DNA from: Yponomeuta sedellus
Taxonomy: Eukaryota > Arthropoda > Insecta > Lepidoptera > Yponomeutidae
Direction: 5' to 3'
NCBI GenBank assembly: GCA_934045075.1
Contig: OW203722.1
Span: 18,135,486 to 18,199,485, forward strand
Length of the DNA stretch: 64,000 bases
A program made the translations under genes and the position numbers. Positions 1 through 11,380 of this stretch are shown one piece after another. The notes under the pieces are model-generated. The model was not told the origin of the DNA. It made no database searches and saw only the letters and a list, made by a program, of their open reading frames with translations. The first letter of the stretch is position 1. Each line of letters opens with the position of its first letter.

Positions 1-390
1 ATGTAAGCATACTTGTAAGATTAAAAAAAAAAAACAATCTATGGTATTGGTTTTTGTGCGGTTAAACATGGTGCTCAAATATGTTAGTGTATTTAAGAAA
101 TAAAAAAGGCGGCAAACTAAACTATTATTTCTTAATTACCTAGTAATTATTTTAATATTAATATTTCCTCGCATTGTTTGAGAAAAGCATTATACAATCC
201 TCGGCCGGAACAGGGATTGCAGGACTCGTTCTAGACGGCCTCGTCTACGACTCGGCCGTCTATCCCGAACTCGTCCAGCAATCCCTTACTTCTCGGCCTC
301 TGCAGTAATGTATTATTAGTTTATTACCCCCTATGAGGTTGATATTTCTTAAATTAATGAGATAAACGAATGGCGTAGAAAGAAATAAAC
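1..390. other. unassigned AT-rich flank
   Basis: No coding frame or recognised element. Positions 200-305 hold a GC-rich patch with repeated CTCGGCC and TCGTC words, surrounded by AT-rich sequence. I see nothing else to assign. Confidence 0.4.
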
Positions 391-530
391 ACTTTATAGG
401 CATTATTTCTTTCAGCACTTATACCGTTTCTATAGACGGTTTGTTTACATGTAGAGCAAAGCTGATATTATGTAAATTTATACATGTACTAGAATAAATA
501 TATGTCAGCGCCATCTAGTGGCTAAAAGTG
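391..530 (+). repeat. dispersed repeat module, copy 1
   Basis: This ~140-bp module (ACTTTATAGGCATTATTTC to CTAAAAGTGGTACT) recurs at 1531-1675 with scattered mismatches. It carries the GCGCCATCTAGTGG word near its 3' end. Family unknown; no coding capacity. Confidence 0.65.
508..521 (-). promoter_or_regulatory. CTCF-like motif
   Basis: Read on the minus strand the 14-mer is CCACTAGATGGCGC, which fits the commonly cited CTCF core CCASYAGRKGGC plus flank. It lies inside a repeat module, so it may be a property of the repeat, not a selected insulator. No occupancy data can be inferred. Confidence 0.3.
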
Positions 531-1317
531 GTACTGTAGGATAGGGTTTCAGCAGACAAGAAGAGAAACGTTGTTTCAGCACGACAGCACGTACTTAGAG
601 ATCTATTTATTGAAGCAATATGAAACTTACCAAGGATTACGGATTAGTAACTGTACTACTCGCACCACAGCGCAAAGCGATAGCCTTGGGTAACTCAAGA
701 GCCAGATATGATTGGACACACAACTCCCTCCCCGTCAAGTGTGTCCCATTCATATCCCAGAGATGTCAACTATATCTGGCTCCCTCAGACATACTCTCAA
801 CTCAGTAAGGTAGTCATCTCCTGCTACTTTATCCAGCTCACACACAATGCGCGAGAGCGAGATCAACATCGTCTGACATTGGTTACGTTCGGCCGCATTT
901 CTCGTCGTAACCAACGAGCGATGAGAGAAAGTTCACCAATAGAAACGTGTGATCTGGATAAAGTAGGGAATAGGTAGACTAGACTGACTCACCACTTGTG
1001 TCTTTTGTTTCCACACGCACTTAGTTGATTGGACGAAGTAAAAGCTAGGACACAAGTGGTGAGCGAGATATGATGGAGATATAGTGTGTCTCGGTGAGCA
1101 AAGATATGAGATATAACAACTCCCTCTCAGGAGACACTTTGCCCAAGTCTACAAATACAAAGCGAGGTATATTACCTACGTCACTAGTCGTGCCAATTAT
1201 AAGTGGACAGTCAGTATTGGTCGAAGTGATTGGTCGAGTGCTCAAATACTATCCAATTTTGTTTAATATTATGTAGGGCCTTCAGACAAAACCATACCGC
1301 AATTTAGAACACAAACA
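531..1317. other. unassigned stretch between repeat modules
   Basis: Contains an inverted repeat (CTCACCACTTGTGTC at 988-1002 and its complement at 1049-1063) and two related words AACTCCCTC near 719 and 1110. Short open frames on both strands show no recognisable domain. It could be a degraded mobile element. Confidence 0.35.
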
Positions 1318-1494
1318 GCGCCATCTGTGGTTGGGTAGAGGAACTAATGCTACAGTACTTTAATTACTTAGAAGTGAATATTATTTGTGTTGCGTTTGTT
1401 CTCTATTAATGCTGATTTTATGTAATCAACGACACCCGCAAAATTCTCTTATAAATACTTTGCACGTGTTAGGCGTAGTTAAACAAAATTATAT
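1318..1494 (+). repeat. dispersed repeat module 2, copy 1
   Basis: About 175 bp running from a degenerate CAGCGCCATCTGTGG through ATTAATGCTGATTTTATGTAA and a CACCCGCAAAATTCT word. Two further copies follow at about 1647-1813 and 1838-1992, giving a loose direct-repeat array. Confidence 0.6.
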
Positions 1495-1530
1495 TTTTTA
1501 ATTAAATGAATGATCTAGAAGGATCAAACC

Positions 1531-1675
1531 ACTTTATAGGAATTATTTCTTTCCGCATTTGTACCGATTCTATAAATGGTTTGTTTACATGTAGACCAAA
1601 GCCGAAATTATGTATACACATGTATTAGAATAAATAAAATATAGCAGCGCCATCAAGTGGCTAAAAGTGGTACTT
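1531..1675 (+). repeat. dispersed repeat module 1, copy 2
   Basis: Second copy of the module at 391-530. Its CTCF-like word is changed by one base (CATCAAGTGG in place of CATCTAGTGG at 1651-1660). Confidence 0.65.
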
Positions 1676-1992
1676 TAATTGCTTAGAAGTAAATGTTATT
1701 TTTTGTTCCGTTGGTTCTATATTAATGCTGATTTTATGTAACCTACGTCATCCGCAAAATTCTGTTTTAAATATTTCACACCTGTTGGGGGTAGTTCAAT
1801 AAAATTTGTATTCGAATTCAATAAACTAAATATAACAGCGCCATCTAGTGGCTCCTAGCTGTACTTTAACGAAGATTCTTAACGAATTTTATTTTTCGTC
1901 ACGGTTCTGATCGCATAATTATGATTTTATATAGCCTATGACACCCGCGCAAGGATGCCGAATCGAATGACACCTTGTTTAACAAAATCTGA
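1676..1992 (+). repeat. dispersed repeat module 2, copies 2 and 3
   Basis: Two more copies of the module seen at 1318-1494, the last one ending near AACAAAATCTGACC. Copy 3 is the most diverged. A related CACCCGC...GATGCCGA word also occurs near 55,860. Confidence 0.55.
1838..1851 (-). promoter_or_regulatory. CTCF-like motif
   Basis: Exact second occurrence of the 14-mer seen at 508-521, again inside a repeat module. Confidence 0.3.
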
Positions 1993-2032
1993 CCATTGGT
2001 TAAGGAGTTATGAGGGAACATAGAATCGGACA

Positions 2033-2063
2033 TACTTACATACATACATACATACATACATAC
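2033..2063 (+). repeat. (CATA)n microsatellite
   Basis: Short CATA array preceded by GAGTTATGAGGGAACATA, closely matching the sequence before the long CATA array at 11,113. The two belong to the same repeat family. Confidence 0.9.
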
Positions 2064-2114
2064 GCACTAAACACATTACCCTCCTTTTGGGCTTCGCTGC
2101 AGTCGGGTAAAAAA

Positions 2115-2546
<432 letters not shown>

Positions 2547-2665
2547 ATCAGCTCACTGCTGGGCATAGGCCTCCTCTTTATTGATCCGTATCTGACCCGC
2601 AACCCTCACGATGTCGTCTGACCATCGTATTGGTGGTCTGCCTACCAACCTCCTTCCCTCCATTA
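2547..2665 (-). pseudogene. RTE-like LINE ORF C-terminal fragment
   Basis: The minus-strand reading gives GRRLVGRPPIRWSDDIVRVAG and, a little later, EEAYAQQ and a stop. This is the usual end of endonuclease-reverse transcriptase proteins of RTE-type LINEs (VGRP..RW.DD...VAG...WR.LGEAY.QQW). Only the last ~35 codons remain and part of the W-rich region is lost. The GATA array follows the stop codon immediately. Family call is confident, clade less so. Confidence 0.7.
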
Positions 2666-2707
2666 AAAAAATATATAAGTGTGCAATTAATTCACCCACT
2701 TACTTCA

Positions 2708-2876
2708 TAGATGGCAGTCGTTAATCCAAGTCGGAGGCCTTAGGGAAGCTTGAACACATCTGACGGTCTTGCAAGCCTCCACCAATACGAGATTGGCCAC
2801 CGTGGCGGAGTATGTCCTATACCTTTCTCAGGGAAGAGACCTGTGCCCCTCTGTAGAGACATAATGGGTTGACGAT
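2708..2876 (+). mobile_element. 5S-derived SINE, 5'-truncated (ATAATGGG subfamily)
   Basis: Carries the body and tail of the window's commonest SINE (GGCAGTCGTTAA, GGAGGCCTT, TTGCAAGCCTCCACCAA) and ends in the ATAATGGGTTGA tail variant. The 5S-like head is missing. Confidence 0.75.
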
Positions 2877-3129
2877 GTCGAGAAGGTTGATTAACTCAAT
2901 ATACCCCGATATTCATCTATCATGGTTCTTGGACTACCTGTACGACACTAGAAGCGTTGTTGGATTAAGTTATTATAGTACTATACTCACCGGGTGAAAG
3001 AAAGTTGCCGGGACGCTGGGAGATTACAGAACTTTGTTGTTAATATAGGAGGTTAATGAGAAAGGCGTTTCGATTTCACAGTGCAAGTTATGCTGCAAGT
3101 GTGAGTATCGTAATCTCTATTTCTTTATG

Positions 3130-3290
3130 TAGCCTATTGTGTATCACTGCAGAGCACATATCTTCTGAAGAGAGAGAGAGAGATAGAGGGCATAGACTTA
3201 ATTATGTCGCGCGCCCACCGCGGGTTCTAAAAGCCACAGCTCAAACACTCACGTTTTCTCACGATATTTTCCTTCACAGTTTTTTTTATT
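3130..3290 (-). mobile_element. SINE-B fragment
   Basis: Contains the family's landmarks in reverse: CACTGCAGAGCACA, a GAGAGAGAG block, CGCGCCCACCGCGGGTT and CTCACGATATTTTCCTTCACAG. The best copy, with a tRNA-like head, is at 61,230-61,425. Confidence 0.6.
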
Positions 3291-3461
3291 TACTTACATA
3301 CATAATAAATATTAAATATTCATTGACATATTTACACAGATCTTGTTAGCCCTGTACAACTAAATGACTTGTGATAAAGGTGCTAACTCGACGATAGATT
3401 TAATACAATAAATACATAGACAACACCCAAGACCCGAGACAAAGTAGAAAAGTTCGTTTCC

Positions 3462-3545
3462 TAGTTTGACCCGGCCGGGGGTCGAACCCGAGACCTTAGG
3501 TTAGACAGTCAGCGTCCCAAACCGCCGCGCCACTGAGGCCGTCCA
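3462..3545 (-). mobile_element. tRNA-like SINE head
   Basis: The minus strand has a box-A-like GGCGCGGCGGTTT region and a box B GGTTCGACCCC. It resembles a degenerate tRNA and is probably a SINE head, because no 3' CCA context or proper acceptor stem is visible. Confidence 0.5.
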
Positions 3546-3616
3546 TACAAAAACACAGCAGCCAAAATCACAAAAAACCTTAGAGGTTTGTGATATTCGG
3601 AGTACACTCTATACAA

Positions 3617-3690
3617 TCATTATCATCAACTCATTACGTCTCCACCGAGGGGTACGGGTCTCTTCCCTCGGGAAGGTATAGGCCAGACTC
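3617..3690 (-). mobile_element. 5S-derived SINE 3' tail fragment
   Basis: ATCAACTCATTACGTCTCCACC followed by GGGTACGGGTCTCTTCCC matches the 3' 75 bp of the ATAATGGG-tailed subfamily in reverse. Confidence 0.7.
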
Positions 3691-4990
3691 TATACAATAC
3701 TTAACAGTTTAGATCTGTTAATAAGCCCGCGATCTCCCTTTCCCTAAGAGAAGGCCTGCACCCTAAAGTGGGATATTTATATGCTATATATGGAAGTGCG
3801 GGTGATCGTGCTCTTCCACTATAAAGGGAAATTTCCCGCCAGGCAGATCGTATGCCAGGGGACAGCCGGTCCAACTACTGTTAGTCGGACGTTATATTTA
3901 TGGTGTCATTGAAACACTTTGATTGCGCGATGCAGGAATGTTGGAGTTTGTAGTGCGCGGCAGACTTGAGATGTGCTCGCCACAGCTACATAAAAAAAAT
4001 GTCATAATAAAACGCATAGCATTGCAAGTTTGTAAAAAAACATCAATTTTAGTAACCGTAGCTTTAAATTAAGTCTATTAACCTCGTAAATAAAACCGAT
4101 AGCCGATCCCCTCTGAAACAAACTCTATAACCGTAAAACCAAGTATACCAGTCATTCAACGCTATCTCATAGTGCCTTTGAAACTGAATTTCAGAGGCCA
4201 ATATCTGGCATTACGATCATTAGCATTTCTAAGTACCGATAAGCTTAGTCTAGGGCTTTGCTAATATTGCTAGCTGTAATAGTTTTAGGGATAATTATTC
4301 CTCACTGATCCTCACAATCGTCGGATCATGGGATTCACGCTTCAGTACAAGATAATTAGTTTAGCGTTGGTGGAATCGTTAGTTTGAACACTCACCGAAA
4401 GTATGTCATGAACAAAAGTTAGAACTTTCACATCTAGGGTAGTTTATTTAGCATCTAGCCTAGATCATGAAACCTAGGTAGAGAATCAAATGAGAACTCT
4501 TGAATAGGTTGAATAGATTCGTAAAATTTTTGTTTTGCACTTCCGTATGCCTGTCAGTAATTTTCATACACCTTATGCGGTTGATTGGTGGAAAATGCTT
4601 CTGGCGTTAAATCCACCGCATTGCCATTGTAATCTTTCGTATGTGCAATAAACATATTAATAATAATAATAATAGATTACGTGACCTCGCAAATGCTGTA
4701 AAGTCTGAGACATTTTTTTTATATGTACGTTTCTATGATAAAATCCCTGAAGATAATTATGTTAAGTTTGACTGAAACGCGGTTCAAAAAATGTGTAAAG
4801 TACACTTTGTGTCAAAAGGGCTACTATAATATTAAGGATTATTTAGATGACAATGATGTCTGTAATTAAAGCCAGTACGATGCATGACTTCTATGTTTTA
4901 TAATAATATTTAAACTCTTTTAGTTGAGGACTTTGCAAAGACTATGTTTGGAGGTTGGAGATTCATCCTCTACCCTGACACCTCTTCTCG
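3691..4990. other. unassigned intergenic sequence
   Basis: AT-rich with short stop-riddled frames. A SINE-B tail scrap (AGAGAAGGCCTGCACCC) lies near 3755 and an (ATA)n run near 4655. No gene seen. Confidence 0.4.
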
Positions 4991-5353
4991 ATCAACACTT
5001 GTATGTCTCCACTGCTGGGGCACGGGTCTCTTCCTGCATCGCAGGAATGTTAGGCCATACTCCACCACGGGGGCCAAGTCCGGGTTGGTAGAGGATCGTA
5101 AAACAGTTGGCGGGCCTTAGTGTCAGAAGTTATCAAGCCGCCCATAAGGCTTCTGCCGCCCATAAGACTGCCGTTACATGACAGACGCGCACCAACGGCT
5201 TAACGTACCTTGCGAAGCACGGAAACGCTCGGAAAAAGTGTCCCTAGCCGTAGTCAGGGGACGGTCACCAATCCTGCACCTGACAGCGCGTTTTGTTGCT
5301 TGACTCAAGTGATTGAACCCTATCACTCGGTTCGACTAACTCACGAGCGCTTC
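4991..5353 (-). mobile_element. 5S-derived SINE, near full length
   Basis: Reads in reverse from the tail (ATCAACACTTGTATGTC) through the body to the 5S-like head and the GAAGCGCTCGTGAG start at 5353. A small local duplication (CCGCCCATAAGGCTTCTG, then CCGCCCATAAG) sits in the body. Confidence 0.85.
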
Positions 5354-6263
5354 CTGACACGCTCTAAATCAATGTAGAGTTACCCAGCTTCTGGTGCTCT
5401 CCTCCAGATGGTAAGGGAGACACTGATGACAACATGGATAATGTACCTCGAATTGACATAATGAACTATGAGTTGTACTTTTTTGGAACGCGGCCCTGAA
5501 CCAGAGTTGAAATCAAATGGAAACACCTAGCTGCCGTGTTTACCCCGCAAAGCCTTATGGCTTATCAAGCGAGGCGGCAGGCGGGAGGTAAATGCTAAGC
5601 AAATAGAACCATTTCACCATACCTGTGCTTTCTGGTGACCTTTGCCATGAAGCTATTGGCTTGACGGATCATTGACCAGAAATTCTTGTATTTGTGTGCC
5701 GCCACTGTAGGTTTAAGCAATCACGCGCCCGCATATGTGCGCATAGCCTAAGCTGATTGGATAATGCATTGTATTGTATATATGTATGGAGTTTGCTAGA
5801 CACGATGATGAGCTTATTATTCTATTTTGATTAGAATGAACAAAAAAGGAATTAGATTTTTTGGTGCATTTAAAAGACGACAGTAATTAAACTCATGCGC
5901 TTGACTTGAAAGTTATACTCGTATTTGGAGTAATTTTGACAGCTGTCACAGCCTCTAAATAGGTTTTTTAAATAGGTTTTTTAAAGCTGTCACAGGACAG
6001 ACTAATTGCAATGCACATTTAAGGCAAAAAAAAATGTGACCCTATACCTAGTCGAACAAAAAAAAAATTAAAATCTGTTAAGATTTGACTAAAATAATGC
6101 GAAAACATAGTAAAAAAAAGTAATATGCGCGTCGAATTGACAACCTCCTCCTTTTTTGAAGTCTGTTAAAAATAACAAAACCTGATGTTTCATTGATCTA
6201 AACAAGATAGAGCACACATTACTGCACCATCAAAAAAGAGAACGAAGAACTTCCACAAAGAAT
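5354..6263. other. unassigned, with a dispersed tail motif
   Basis: Mostly unassigned. A duplicated CTCTAAATAGGTTTTTTAAA word near 5950 belongs to the tRNA-like SINE tail. GACAACCTCCTCCTTTTTTGAAG at 6138-6160 is a dispersed motif also seen near 9135 and 44,152. Confidence 0.45.
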
Positions 6264-6425
6264 GTTTTAATACGCCTGTATCCCAGAGAGGTAGGCAGAG
6301 ACCAGGGACTGCCACTTGCTACGATCCTGACAGATCACCTTCGCTTCATCCACGTTCATAAGTCGTTGCATGAACGCATGCCGGTTCCGGGTACTTTTTA
6401 TCTTCCCCTTCGACATTAAGAATAT
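6264..6425 (-). pseudogene. LINE ORF C-terminal fragment
   Basis: One minus-strand frame reads MQRLMNVDEAKVICQDRSKW then QSLVSAYLS, closely matching the plus-strand fragment at 15,906-16,052 (MQRLMNGDEAKVICHDRGKW). The pattern R.KW.SLV near the C-terminus suits the last part of an RTE/CR1-like LINE ORF2 protein. It has stops and frame changes and is dead. Confidence 0.55.
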
Positions 6426-6896
6426 AGATTATTTTAACGTCCCACTGTAGGGAAAGGCCTTCTTTCTCGAGGAAGTAAACGAGTCATACCTAGTAAAAAA
6501 GTAATCAAAAATATATTCAAAATATCAATAAACAGTAGCTACATTTCGAAAAAATATAATACAATACTTATAATACTCTATTATGTATTTAATGTACATA
6601 CATTTATTCTAAATTAAAATATAAAATATGAGTTATAATAATATTTCTCTAGTGAGGGAGTTAATTTAATTTAGTTTGTGGGTTCTGTAAACTTAATTCG
6701 GAACTGCAACGGTTCAGCTTATGTATCGCATAGGATATTTCATGACGTCACTTAAAAGATTCACAGATTTTGCGGCTCACACGACTATCGAGCATATTGT
6801 TATTGCAAATGAATCTAAGGAATTCAAAACAATATTGCCGCTGAGCGACGAAAAAGTCGGGATAACGAAAATTGGAAATCTGTCTATATAAACTAT

Positions 6897-7670
6897 ACAG
6901 GGCGTCCCAAAGTTATTGGCCATGAAGGGAAAGTACCTTAAATATCGTAGATATGGTATTTTGCTAAAATAAGACTTTATGTTATTTTTAAAAGATAGTA
7001 ATTCTGCATTCAAAGATTTTCTAAAAATTACTTGCCTTGTCTGGGAATCGAACCGACTTAAATTTAAAAAAAAAAAACACCCCTTTTATGATGCCAATCG
7101 AAAAAATGGCCAAAAACTAATAACTCTTCTTAAGTAACATAGTATTTTAAAAGAAATAAACAGCGTGAAATTAATCATTTTAATCAAATTAAAAACATAC
7201 ATGAAACTGCCGTAGTCAATGAAGTGGGTATTTTTTTGTAAATTTATTAATTAAATGCTCCAAATGTGATCCCTCTTGTCTTACGCAAATCGCCAATCTT
7301 TTAATGAGTCCGCTGCCTGTTGATTTCCATTTTTAATTTTTAACTTAATTGACTACGGCAGTTTCATGTATGTTTTTAATTTGATTAAAATGATTAATTT
7401 CACGCTGTTACTTTCTTTTAAAATACTATGTTACTTAAGAAGAGTTATTAGTTTTTGGCCATTCTTTCGATTGGCATCATATAAGTAGGGGAGTTTTTTT
7501 TTTATTTAAGTCGGTTCGATTCCCAGACAAGGCAAGTAATTTTTTGAAAATCTTTGAATGCAGAATTACTAACTTTTAAAAATAACATAAAGTCTTCTTT
7601 CAGCGAAATACCCTATCTACGATATTTAAGGTACTTTTCCTTCATGGCCCATAACTTTGGGACGCCCTGT
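6897..7670. mobile_element. long inverted-repeat derivative of an IS630/mariner-like transposon
   Basis: Left arm 6897-7220 and right arm 7348-7670 are inverted copies over ~323 bp with few mismatches, ending in ACAGGGCGTCCCAAAG. The loop (7221-7347) keeps, on the minus strand, a transposase C-terminus-like reading that includes RLAICVRQEGSHLEHLI, similar to the GGH.EHL ending of IS630/mariner-like transposases. So a 3' end has been duplicated head to head. No clear TA target duplication flanks it. The hairpin could fold as one RNA if transcribed. Confidence 0.7.
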
Positions 7671-9171
7671 TTAAATAAACTCATAACACAAAATATGTGA
7701 AAATTATAAACGAGATAACTAAACGATTGAAAAGCTAAAGCATTTTTATGGTTCAGTTTTCTTCCGTAAACGGGTTTAAAATATTGCGAATGTAGGAACA
7801 CTATTTTTTGATTCAATTTAATTTTACGGATCCGATTGATTTTATTAACCGTCTTCAAAAAAAGGCAGTTCTTAATTCGACGCGTACGTTTTTTTGATAT
7901 TTTTTTGTAAGTGAAGGGCGTTCTCCTCCTACAACTCTTTCTAAGTTCATATAAGTTGACGAAAAACTGCAAACCCTAGCGTTACAAAGCGTTTGCATTG
8001 CCCAATATTCAAATAAGCTAGTCATCGAGAGCAGTAGGCTCTGGTATTTCTTAATGATTCGCAATACTCATACATAGTTATATATAGTAAGCTCTGATCC
8101 TGGGTTGGATAGATCTAATCTTATCGGCAATTTTGAGGATCCGTTCCATTGAAATTTGTAGCCAATTGTGATACTCCCAAATTATAGGCACAGCCATCGT
8201 AAATCAAACTGACACCCACGGACTGCTGTCCGGAGCCCTGTCTAATCTACTAATACCTGGCCTGTATTTCTAAAAAGCCTGCCTTTCAATTGTATCTCAA
8301 TTTCAACCGCGCTTATCTAGTTTCCAATCGTGTCGGTCCACGGTAGCTATGGCAGACAAGTCACCAACCATGAGTTACAGGATCAGTATAGTTTTCTTTA
8401 TGTATCAAATACAATATTTTTTGTTTTAGATAAAGTTATCCGTTACAGCAATGCTGTAAGTAATGCAGCCAGCGAGTCTGTTAGTATTGCCGTCAATTAC
8501 TGCACAGTGTCATCCACTACATTATTAATCCAGTTTTTCAGTTATCGTGGATTATCTTGTCCTTCAGCAAAAATCTTCAGATGGTTGCTGCCACTACACA
8601 TTATGTGTGGTGACATAATTATTATACGGTTCAGGAAGGAAGCACACTTTTTTTTGAGATTCCACCTGTTACGTCTAGGTTAGATGATACACATCGTTTA
8701 GTGGCACCTTGTACACTAGATAATCCAAATGATTCCTTAGGGCATCTAAGTCAGACGCTGGAGTGTATGAGATTGCTGGAGTGTCATATTTGAAACACAT
8801 ATTTTAGATGAAATAGGCTTTCCCAGTTTGTGGTGTCCACTTGCAAATACAGCGTAGGGTGCTTACCAGCTTGCCCGACTGACGACTTGAGGCAGATTGC
8901 TGGCAGCGGCTAAAGAAGGTGGTGTACCTTGGGGTCAAAATGATGCAAGGTACCCCTCCTTACAATACACTGCCGTGGTTCCTTAAATACCCAAATCCTG
9001 CTGGGTCTTTCCTACTAGCACCAACAGAAACGATTGTGCGGATCCTTAGATATTGTTACAAAAATGTAAATTTTAAATTACTTTTTTAAACTAGAAGAAA
9101 GAATAAGAAAGAAGAAAGATTTCACTAATTGAGAACCTCCTTCTTTTTTTAAAGTTGGTTGAAAATAGCGC
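7671..9171. other. unassigned intergenic sequence
   Basis: Open frames of 117-119 codons (minus 7613-7972, plus 8330-8683) show no recognised domain; the first runs into the inverted-repeat arm. CGACTGACGACTTGAGGCAGATTGC near 8876 resembles worn LINE coding sequence. No convincing gene. Confidence 0.4.
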
Positions 9172-9432
9172 TTAGGCGTTTTTGTTGTTGTTACACCTAT
9201 GTTTGTACAACTCATGGTTTGTAGTCAGTTCGCTTCCGATACCGCCCGCATGGCCCTTTGTCCGGTATTCCGGTACAGTTCTAATGTCAACGACACTCCC
9301 AAACGTTTCGCAACCGCTAAACAGTCTAATATCTAATAGCCTATGGGCCTGTTTTAGCGCTGGTACTAGCTTTGAAAGGTCAACGCTTTTGCTCGTGAGA
9401 ATATCGCCATCTCACAAAATCATGTTCCCTGT
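9172..9432 (-). pseudogene. unrecognised degraded coding-like stretch
   Basis: The minus frame is open for 79 codons (DGDILTSKSVDLSKLVPALK near its start, ending NNNKNA), and continues upstream past one TGA as GKANTGNMIL. Composition looks protein-like but I do not recognise a family. It runs straight into a dispersed repeat (TTTTCAACCAACTTTAAAAA) at 9127-9165, so it may belong to a repeat and not a host gene. Confidence 0.25.
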
Positions 9433-10264
9433 GTTGGCTTTTCCGTATTACTTGTCTTATTAAGTATGACGTTTGTGAATAATGCCTCATGCTGACTTAC
9501 TCCAGATCATATAGGAAGTGCTGACAAACACTCTGCCACTACTAAAGCAATGCTTCCTGTAAAATTAAGAAGCTGAAAATATGTAACATAGTGACTAAAC
9601 TTAAGACACTAAATATAATAAATAAATTATTCATAAATTACACAAAAACATAAATTATCAATAAATTATAAATAAATTATTCATCAATCACCAGTACGCA
9701 AATATGGTACGTAAAAGGATGAAGGTATCGTAATACCACAAGTTTCGAGTACATCTTCGTACGTAGTACAATCTATTTTATTACCGAACTCACCGCTCTA
9801 CCGGAGGCAAGGATATCAAACATGTGTCGTGTCGTACCATTCCAATAATGCTGTCGATTTAAATAAAGAGGTTGTGTGTTGCGCTTAAGGACAATGAAGT
9901 GCATAGCAAGCCTGCCAAAGCAACGAGAAAATTGTATAACTTTATTTTATAATAATTTGATTTTTTTAAAACAAGCACTAAATACCAAATATAAACCTTA
10001 TCGAACCGTCGTTACAAAGTTGGGCAAAGACTTAATAGCAATGTAATACTTTTCTTCATTTTTGGTGTTTTTTTATTTGATATTTAGGGAGATACTATTA
10101 TTATAAGTAATGTGATTTAATGCAGTCTTAAAATATAAAGAATTACTAGCGCGGGACCTTAGTAACGCGTAATTTTGCATTTGAGTCTCGTCGGCTTAAA
10201 TGTTAATGTTCATTGGTCCGGTTTTTGGGTATTTATTATTACACTTCATTCTCTTTCGAAGAAA
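9433..10264. other. unassigned AT-rich sequence
   Basis: Includes tandem TAAATTAT words near 9620-9680. No gene or element recognised. Confidence 0.4.
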
Positions 10265-10372
10265 GGAAAAAACCATCATAAAGAAACCTGAGTGTCTGAA
10301 ATACCTCAACGCTTGAAAATACCAATCCGCGGCAGAAAGGAGGTCTGTGCCCTGCAGTGGGACGTATATAAT
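10265..10372 (+). mobile_element. SINE-B fragment
   Basis: AAACCTGAGTGTCTGAAATACC, a GCTTGAAAATACCAATCCGCGG block and CTGTGCCCTGCAGTGGGACG are in the element's forward order. The tRNA-like head is absent. Confidence 0.65.
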
Positions 10373-10409
10373 AATATATAAGCTACATTAAATAATTCAT
10401 TAATAAAGG

Positions 10410-10672
10410 CTTGCTGTGTGGTGTCGGCCTAGAGAATAACACCAACCCAAATTCTTCCCGCGGGTGTCGTGAAAGGCGACTAAGGGACACAAATCGGGGA
10501 GTGGGCAGCAGCATCCCCTGCAGTACAATTCCACCAAACTGCGATCTCCAATACGCATGCCCAGCGTGGGGGTTATGGGCATCACCCCCCAATGATGGCA
10601 CAACCTTGCGCTATGGCGCTCATTAGGGGAGGGCTATGTCCAGCAGTGGACTAATATAGCCTGAAGAAGAAG
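10410..10672 (+). mobile_element. SINE-C, shares its 3' end with the RTE LINE
   Basis: Starts GCTGTGTGGTGTCGGCC and ends GACTAATATAGCCTGAAGAAG. Two further copies are at 31,909-32,168 and 59,538-59,795. The last ~70 bp match the RTE LINE 3' ends at 13.7, 33.1 and 41.6 kb, the usual sign that the RTE machinery mobilises it. A frame is conserved between copies, but that may just reflect overall similarity. Confidence 0.75.
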
Positions 10673-10864
10673 GGTTTTAATATTTATGAAGTATATTTTG
10701 TACACGTGTATAGACCCGCTTTTTACTGCTTCTACGACCCTTCAAGGTTTGCTGGAAGATTTTTTTTGAGAGATAAGCTCGCTTCTGTACATGTTATTTC
10801 TTATGTAATGTCCTGTTCAATGTTTCGTGTGCAATTAAGTATAATAATAAAAATATTTTTTTAT

Positions 10865-11010
10865 GTAGCTTATATTTTATCCCGCTGCAAAGGCACAGGC
10901 CTTCTCTCTGTCGCCACAGTTCCCACGGCCCAGTCCCAGTGCCCAGTGCAGGATTGGGAATTTCATGCGATGAAGTATGTGAACACTCTCAGACTCTCGG
11001 CCTTCGTCTT
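10865..11010 (-). mobile_element. SINE-B fragment, degenerate
   Basis: Reverse order: CGCTGCAAAGGCACAGGCC, TTGGGAATTTCATGCG, GTGAACACTCTCAGACTCTC. Diverged, with an inserted CAGTCCCAGTGCCCAG block. Confidence 0.5.
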
Positions 11011-11112
11011 TTTATGATTTTTGACGGTATTTTCATGATTTGCACATAAGGCAAATTAATTGAAATCTTATTTATCAATTTCTGACTGTTGGTCAAAGAG
11101 TTACGACGGGAA

Positions 11113-11380
11113 CATACATACGTACATACACACATACATACATACATACATAAATACATACATACATACATACATACATACATACATACATACATACATA
11201 CATACATACATACATACATACATACATACATACATACATACATACATACATACATACATACATACATACATACATACATACATACATACATACATACATA
11301 CATACATACATACATACATACATACATACATACATACATACATACATACATACATACATACATACATACATACATACATA
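11113..11380 (+). repeat. (CATA)n microsatellite
   Basis: About 67 CATA units with a few substitutions at the left. The right edge turns into GATAAGATAA and then a LINE 3' tail read on the minus strand. Open frames here (HTYI, MYVC repeats) are artefacts. Confidence 0.97.

Noticed and set aside
7613..7972. 119-codon minus frame as a gene
   Set aside because: It overlaps the inverted-repeat arm, is very basic and low-complexity, and shows no domain.
10410..10626. Conserved frame in SINE-C as a small protein
   Set aside because: Copies are similar at the DNA level, so the shared frame carries no independent evidence of coding.
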